A stretch of 64,000 nucleotides of DNA, taken from Clostridium sp. OF03-18AA (GTDB lineage: Bacteria; Bacillota; Clostridia; Lachnospirales; Lachnospiraceae). The notes beneath the pieces were generated by a model, which was not told where the DNA came from, did not search any database, and was given only the letters and a program-made list of their open reading frames with translations. Positions 60,215 to 64,000 of the stretch are shown piece by piece. The position numbers and the translations under genes are program-made. How positions within the stretch are numbered: the first letter of the stretch is position 1; the number at the start of each line of letters is the position of its first letter. The DNA is taken from NCBI RefSeq assembly GCF_003478035.1, contig NZ_QUEP01000006.1:172527-236526 (forward strand), read 5' to 3'.

Positions 60215-61717
60215 ATGTTACAGATGTTATCCGTGGTCGATCCGCGGTTTATCCTCATGGTTCTCCTTGGTTCTGTGGCTGGTCTGTTTGTAGGCGCGAT
60301 CCCGGGACTTTCCGTGTCCATGGCGACAGCGCTTCTTGTATCCATTACTTATACCTGGGAACATTCAGACGCCCTTGCGATGATCATGGGCGTATATGTA
60401 GTCGGAGTATTCTCCGGCGCGGTATCGGCGATCCTGATCAACATTCCGGGCGCTCCGTCCTCCGTTGTAACAACGCTTGACGGATATCCGATGTCGAAAA
60501 AAGGGCAGTCCTACAAAGCACTGTTTACCGCAACGATCTATTCCTTCATCGGAAGCTTATTTGGACTTCTGGCACTCGGACTTCTCGCAGAGCCGGTCTC
60601 CAGAGTTGCGATCAAATTTACAAAAATGGACTATTTCCTGTTAGCTCTGTTCGGACTTGCGACGGTCGGATCCGTCAGCACGAAGAACTACGCGAAGGGC
60701 CTGATCAGTGTTATGATCGGTCTCGTGATCAGCATGATCGGACTTGACCCGTTAATGGGAACAAAACGTCTGACCTTCGGGATCCAGAACCTTACCGGCG
60801 GCGTCAGCACGGTACCGGCACTCGTCGGCTTCTTTGGATTCGCGGAAGTTCTCTCTGTTGTATACAACATGAAGCAGGAGCAGAACGTCCTTGCAATGGA
60901 AAAGACGAAAGTCAGCTTGAAAGAGATCTTAAAGAGCTGGAAACTTTCCTTATATACATCGACGATCGGTCTTTTAGTCGGAGCTCTTCCGGGAGCCGGC
61001 GGACCGGTGGCATCCTTTATCGCCTATAATGAGGCAAAACGCCTCGTGAAAGATCCGGAGGTTCCGTTCGGAGAAGGCGCGGTCGAAGGAATCGTGGCGA
61101 GTGAGTCCTCCAACAACGCCTGCATCGGCGGTGCGCTGATCCCGATGCTGACACTTGCGGTTCCGGGCGATGCGGTCACGGCGATCATTCTTTCTGTATT
61201 CTATGTCCATGGTTTACAGCCGGGTCCGTTATTTATCACCCAGAACAAAGAATCCTTCTACTCGATCGTAGTAGCGGGAATCATCGCGTGCTTTGCGCTT
61301 TTACTGTTAGGACTGATTGTTGCCCCGAGGATCTGTAAGGTCATTACGATCCCGAAGAATATCATGATCCCGGTGGTAACGAGCCTCTGTGTGATCGGTT
61401 CCTTCGCGTGCAACAACCGTCTGTTTGATGTGGGACTCATGTTCTTCTTCGGACTGATGGGATTCGTGATGCGCCGGTTCGATTATCCGGTTGCCCCGCT
61501 GATCCTTGCGATGGTACTCGGAAAGATGATGGATTCCAATTTCCGTCAGGCCGTGTCCCTGGCATCGTCCTCCGACAACCCGTTTATGGCGATGTTCGGA
61601 CATCCGATCACGATCGTGCTTTCGATCTGTACATTATTCGTCCTGCTTGGAAATATTCCGTGGACGAAGCCGTATATCGATAAAGTAAAAGGCATCTTTT
61701 CAAGAAAAACGGCGTAA
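60215..61717 (+). CDS. Tripartite tricarboxylate transporter large membrane subunit (TctA)
   Basis: 500 residues, about 12 membrane helices. TctA hallmarks: GLFVGAIPGLSVSMATALL, NIPGAPSSVVTTLDGYPM and GALPGAGGPVASFIAYNEAKR. It is the ion-coupled pore of the carboxylate importer. Start: ATG 60215 after AAAGGAG; the longer frame from 60161 overlaps tctB. No TctDE two-component pair is nearby. Confidence 0.95.
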   Translation: MLQMLSVVDPRFILMVLLGSVAGLFVGAIPGLSVSMATALLVSITYTWEHSDALAMIMGVYVVGVFSGAVSAILINIPGAPSSVVTTLDGYPMSKKGQSYKALFTATIYSFIGSLFGLLALGLLAEPVSRVAIKFTKMDYFLLALFGLATVGSVSTKNYAKGLISVMIGLVISMIGLDPLMGTKRLTFGIQNLTGGVSTVPALVGFFGFAEVLSVVYNMKQEQNVLAMEKTKVSLKEILKSWKLSLYTSTIGLLVGALPGAGGPVASFIAYNEAKRLVKDPEVPFGEGAVEGIVASESSNNACIGGALIPMLTLAVPGDAVTAIILSVFYVHGLQPGPLFITQNKESFYSIVVAGIIACFALLLLGLIVAPRICKVITIPKNIMIPVVTSLCVIGSFACNNRLFDVGLMFFFGLMGFVMRRFDYPVAPLILAMVLGKMMDSNFRQAVSLASSSDNPFMAMFGHPITIVLSICTLFVLLGNIPWTKPYIDKVKGIFSRKTA

Positions 61718-61822
61718 TTTCAGATAAAACTTCTGAAAAACAGGCCGGATCACCAAATTTCGACCGGCGCAGGATCTCTCACCGGTGTGAAAGATGGTAA
61801 GGAATGAAAAAAGTATAAAAAG

Positions 61823-61867
61823 AGCAGGAAATCAGGCAAAAAGTGCTTGCATTTCCTGCTTTTTTTT
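61823..61867 (+). terminator. Terminator of the tripartite transporter operon
   Basis: AGCAGGAAAT (61823-61832) against ATTTCCTGCT (61851-61860), then TTTTTTT. Confidence 0.9.
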
Positions 61868-61957
61868 GCTAAGATTATTACCTGTGACATGTAAAAAATC
61901 CTTGCTCCTGATACTGAAAATCGGGGGCCGGAAGACCAGAAGGAGGTTTATGAAACT

Positions 61958-62245
61958 ATGAACAAATACGAGTTAGCAGTTGTTCTTAGCGCAAAACTTG
62001 AAGATGACGAAAGAGCAGCCGCACTTGAAAAGGTGAAAGGCTATATCACACGTTTCGGCGGCAATGTCGTTGATGTGGACGAATGGGGCAAGAAGAGACT
62101 TGCATATGAGATCCAGAAGAGCAAAGAGGGATTCTACTACTTCATCCACTTTGAGGGCGAGGCAAACTGCCCGAACGAGGTAGAGGCTCATATCCGTATT
62201 ATGGAGCCGGTTGTCCGTTATCTTTGCGTAAGACAGGACGCTTAA
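61958..62245 (+). CDS. rpsF: 30S ribosomal protein S6
   Basis: 95 residues, full length. NKYELAVVLSAKLEDDER start, VVDVDEWGKKRLAYEIQKSKEGFYYFIHF core and IRIMEPVVRYLCVR end. It binds S18 and 16S rRNA in the small-subunit platform. Start ATG 61958 with AGGAGG. First gene of the conserved rpsF-ssb-rpsR operon. Confidence 0.98.
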   Translation: MNKYELAVVLSAKLEDDERAAALEKVKGYITRFGGNVVDVDEWGKKRLAYEIQKSKEGFYYFIHFEGEANCPNEVEAHIRIMEPVVRYLCVRQDA

Positions 62246-62263
62246 TAAAGAAAGAGTGAGAAT

Positions 62264-62758
62264 ATGAACAGAGTTATCCTTATGGGTAGATTAACCAGAG
62301 ACCCGGAAGTACGCTATTCCCAGGGCGAGCGCTCTATGGCGATCGCAAGATATACACTTGCAGTTGACAGAAGAGGCAGAAGAAACCAGGACGGCGATCA
62401 GGGCCAGACGGCCGATTTTATCAACATCGTAGCTTTTGACCGCGCAGGTGAGTTCGCGGAGAAATATTTCCGCCAGGGCATGCGTGTACTGGTTTCCGGA
62501 AGAATCCAGACCGGAAGCTATGTAAATAAGGATGGCCAGAAGGTCTATACAACGGATATCATTGTAGATGACCAGGAATTCGCTGACAGTAAGGGTCAGG
62601 GCGGCGACAACAGCAGCTTTGGCGGCGGAAACAGCTATGGCGGCGGTAATCGCGGCGGCTACCAGCAGGCAACAAGACCTGCTCCGTCCAGTGCGATCGG
62701 CGATGGATTTATGAATATTCCGGATGGAGTCGAGGACGAAGGACTTCCATTCAACTAA
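62264..62758 (+). CDS. ssb: Single-stranded DNA-binding protein
   Basis: 164 residues. OB-fold: MNRVILMGRLTRDPEVRYSQ, ADFINIVAFDRAGEFAEKYFRQGMRVLVSGRIQTGSY; a Gly/Asn-rich linker (about 112-140) and the acidic tip DEGLPFN, the usual partner-binding tail (DDDLPF-like). Start ATG 62264. Middle gene of the ribosomal operon. Confidence 0.97.
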   Translation: MNRVILMGRLTRDPEVRYSQGERSMAIARYTLAVDRRGRRNQDGDQGQTADFINIVAFDRAGEFAEKYFRQGMRVLVSGRIQTGSYVNKDGQKVYTTDIIVDDQEFADSKGQGGDNSSFGGGNSYGGGNRGGYQQATRPAPSSAIGDGFMNIPDGVEDEGLPFN

Positions 62759-62845
62759 ACGAATCAGTCTTCGGAAAAGCGGTGCCTTACTCCTAAGGTG
62801 TTGTGAGTGGACTGGTATAACGAAACTAACAGGAGGTAATTTAAA

Positions 62846-63112
62846 ATGGCATTCAATAAAGGTGACAAGTCCGATTCTTCCAGAGTAAGAAGAGGCGGCA
62901 TGCATAGAAGAAAAAAAGTTTGCGTATTCTGCGGCGATAAGAACGGCGAGATCGATTACAAGGACGTAAACAAGTTAAAGAGATACGTATCTGAGAGAGG
63001 AAAAATCCTTCCGAGAAGAATCACTGGCAACTGCGCAAAGCACCAGAGAGCTTTAACAGTAGCTATCAAGAGAGCACGTCATATCGCTCTTATGCCGTAC
63101 ACATGTGAATAA
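62846..63112 (+). CDS. rpsR: 30S ribosomal protein S18
   Basis: 88 residues. [72 protein letters not shown] is the full family core. The CxxC plus a later NC keep the zinc-ribbon-type cysteines. Start ATG 62846 with AGGAGG. Last gene of the operon. Confidence 0.98.
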   Translation: MAFNKGDKSDSSRVRRGGMHRRKKVCVFCGDKNGEIDYKDVNKLKRYVSERGKILPRRITGNCAKHQRALTVAIKRARHIALMPYTCE

Positions 63113-63179
63113 TTCCTTAGAATAAGGATTTTCACTGATAAAGTAAGGTTTTATCTAATTAATTTGAAGCATCATTCGA

Positions 63180-63216
63180 GGATTCCATATGAGAGATCAT
63201 GTGGGATCCTTTTTTG
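63180..63216 (+). terminator. Terminator of the rpsF-ssb-rpsR operon
   Basis: GGATTCCATATGA with TCATGTGGGATCC (one mismatch, one wobble), followed by TTTTTT. Confidence 0.85.
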
Positions 63217-63285
63217 CGCAGCAGGGAATTTTCTGTTACACAAAAAGGCGCTAAATGCCAATGATGCACGTTCGCGTGAAGATCA
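63216..63285. repeat. Dispersed palindromic element, family A copy 4
   Basis: GCGCAGCAGGGAATTTTCTGTTACACAAAAAGGCGC, then TGCACGTTCGCGTGAAGATC. It shares the order of blocks with 18766-18848, including the GCGYGAAGAT tail. Confidence 0.6.
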
Positions 63286-63525
63286 GGTTCACCAGATGGA
63301 GCTATGATTGATATTGACATTAAATCGAAACAAGAAAAAGAAATTTGTTTTTTCTGAAAGCAGGGAAAATATAAGGAACTGCATGAAACTTGCTTTTAAG
63401 GATAATTAAGGATATTTATGTCTGAAAATTGACTTTTTTGCTGACGCCATTTATACTACGTAGAGGAAAAGTCAAAAAAAGAAACAGCAATGTGGAAGGG
63501 CAGTACACTATTCGAGAAGTCATTG
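63286..63525. other. Intergenic stretch without a visible gene
   Basis: AT-rich; no open frame with a ribosome binding site and no recognised RNA. A terminator follows at 63526, so a short non-coding transcript ending there is possible. Confidence 0.4.
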
Positions 63526-63558
63526 AAAGGTCCAGGACATTATTCTGGACCTTTTTTT
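63526..63558 (+). terminator. Strong terminator with no gene upstream
   Basis: AAAGGTCCAG (63526-63535) against CTGGACCTTT (63545-63554), then TTTT. It lies 410 bp after rpsR, which already has its own terminator. Confidence 0.75.
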
Positions 63559-63577
63559 AGCCTTCTGAGGAAGTCTT

Positions 63578-63877
63578 ATGGAGAAACAGTACACGGCTAT
63601 GCTGTTCCCACATTGGTTTGCGGTTCGTGAAAAGGTGTCGAAAGGGGTGACTATAAACTCTCTTGACTTAAGCCACAATTTGAAGCTGAAGAACTTATCA
63701 ATTACTTCAACACCGAATTTAAAGCATCTTGATGTGAGTATGCTTACTGAATTGAACGCGGGTGGGATGTCGATTAATCTTTTTGAGTATTTAACAAGAA
63801 TCAGCAAGAATTCTCCCACCTCTATAGGTGGTGAGATGAATTGCCATCTCTTGCATAGTGCCATAGTTGGCATGTAA
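63578..63877 (+). pseudogene. Leucine-rich-repeat gene fragment
   Basis: A 99-codon frame. Residues about 28-60 (LDLSHNLKLKNLSITSTPNL then KHLDVSMLTELN) look like leucine-rich repeats of surface proteins. The N-terminus (MEKQYTAMLFPHWF) has no signal peptide and the end is unrelated. GAGGAAG precedes the ATG. Probably a fragment; an unknown intact small protein is the alternative. Confidence 0.4.
63816..63872. other. Chain of three short hairpins at the end of the LRR fragment
   Basis: CCACCT-CTAT-AGGTGG (63816-63831), GAGATG-AATTGC-CATCTC (63833-63850) and TGCCA-TAGT-TGGCA (63859-63872). They may mark the end of a small element that cut the LRR gene. Confidence 0.4.
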
Positions 63878-64000
63878 ATATCAGATTATTGCACATAGCT
63901 GTGCTGTGTATTGTAAACTTCTCATATATTGATTTTTGCAGTCGTGCTATATCATCAATTCTGCATACAATGAATAAGCCTGAAGCCTGAAGGGAAAATA
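63878..64000. other. Window end, AT-rich, no gene seen
   Basis: No start codon with ribosome binding site or recognised RNA is visible before the window closes. Confidence 0.4.

Noticed and set aside
61868..61957. S6:S18 autoregulatory RNA in the rpsF leader
   Set aside because: A CCG-containing short stem could be drawn near 61925, but it is too weak to claim without covariation data.

Overview
The window looks like a chromosomal segment of a gut-type member of the Firmicutes, most likely Lachnospiraceae or a close clostridial relative. This is inferred from the moderate GC content, AGGAGG-type ribosome binding sites, many lipoproteins with Ala/Thr/Glu-rich linkers after a LxxC lipobox, a bile-salt-hydrolase-type enzyme, DnaD/DnaC-like replication proteins and the rpsF-ssb-rpsR operon. 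No rRNA, tRNA, CRISPR array or intact transposase gene was seen.

Layout. 1-12.1 kb: a LacI-type regulator diverges from a nine-gene catabolic operon holding a peptide/oligosaccharide-type ABC importer, two paralogous two-domain esterases, a double-VOC protein and a PfkB sugar kinase. The operon promoter carries two AAACGTTT operators. 12.2-17.8 kb, minus strand: VanZ and DUF1576 membrane proteins, then a nitrate/sulfonate/thiamine-precursor-type ABC importer. The first gene of that importer operon resembles a shortened [FeFe]-hydrogenase H-cluster domain. 18-24.6 kb: queT with a long structured leader, murC, a DnaA-box cluster, a DnaD-like and a DnaC-like gene, and a long-form PRPP synthetase. 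24.7-27.1 kb: a decayed catabolic locus with aroM and an RraA-like gene intact, and only 3' pieces of sigma-54 activators and an MmgE/PrpD gene.

27.2-38.6 kb: a lipoprotein, two nitroreductases, a higBA toxin-antitoxin pair, an M19 dipeptidase, a bile-salt-hydrolase-like enzyme, a polar amino-acid ABC importer, a fluoride riboswitch in front of a CPA antiporter, and an M20 peptidase. 38.8-44.4 kb: an L,D-transpeptidase whose leader contains 119-bp tandem repeats, an SseB-like protein, an M28 peptidase and a GNAT. 44.6-46.8 kb, minus strand: KDPG aldolase (fused to a VOC-like domain) and KDG kinase. 47-51.3 kb: two acyltransferase-like proteins, a sirtuin, an aldo/keto reductase and a DUF951 protein. 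51.3-55.1 kb: an FCD regulator, a split altronate-dehydratase-type enzyme, an SDR, and an alcohol dehydrogenase pseudogene cut by a 157-bp palindromic element. 55-61.7 kb: aroK, a LysR regulator divergent from an NSS symporter, and a tripartite tricarboxylate transporter. 61.9-64 kb: rpsF-ssb-rpsR and a leucine-rich-repeat fragment.

The most interesting points are the hydrogenase-like protein in an importer operon, the esterase pair with a degenerate N-terminal copy of the hydrolase fold, the DnaA-box cluster in front of the helicase-loader genes, the fluoride riboswitch/CPA pairing, two deletion or insertion scars, and several dispersed palindromic repeats.
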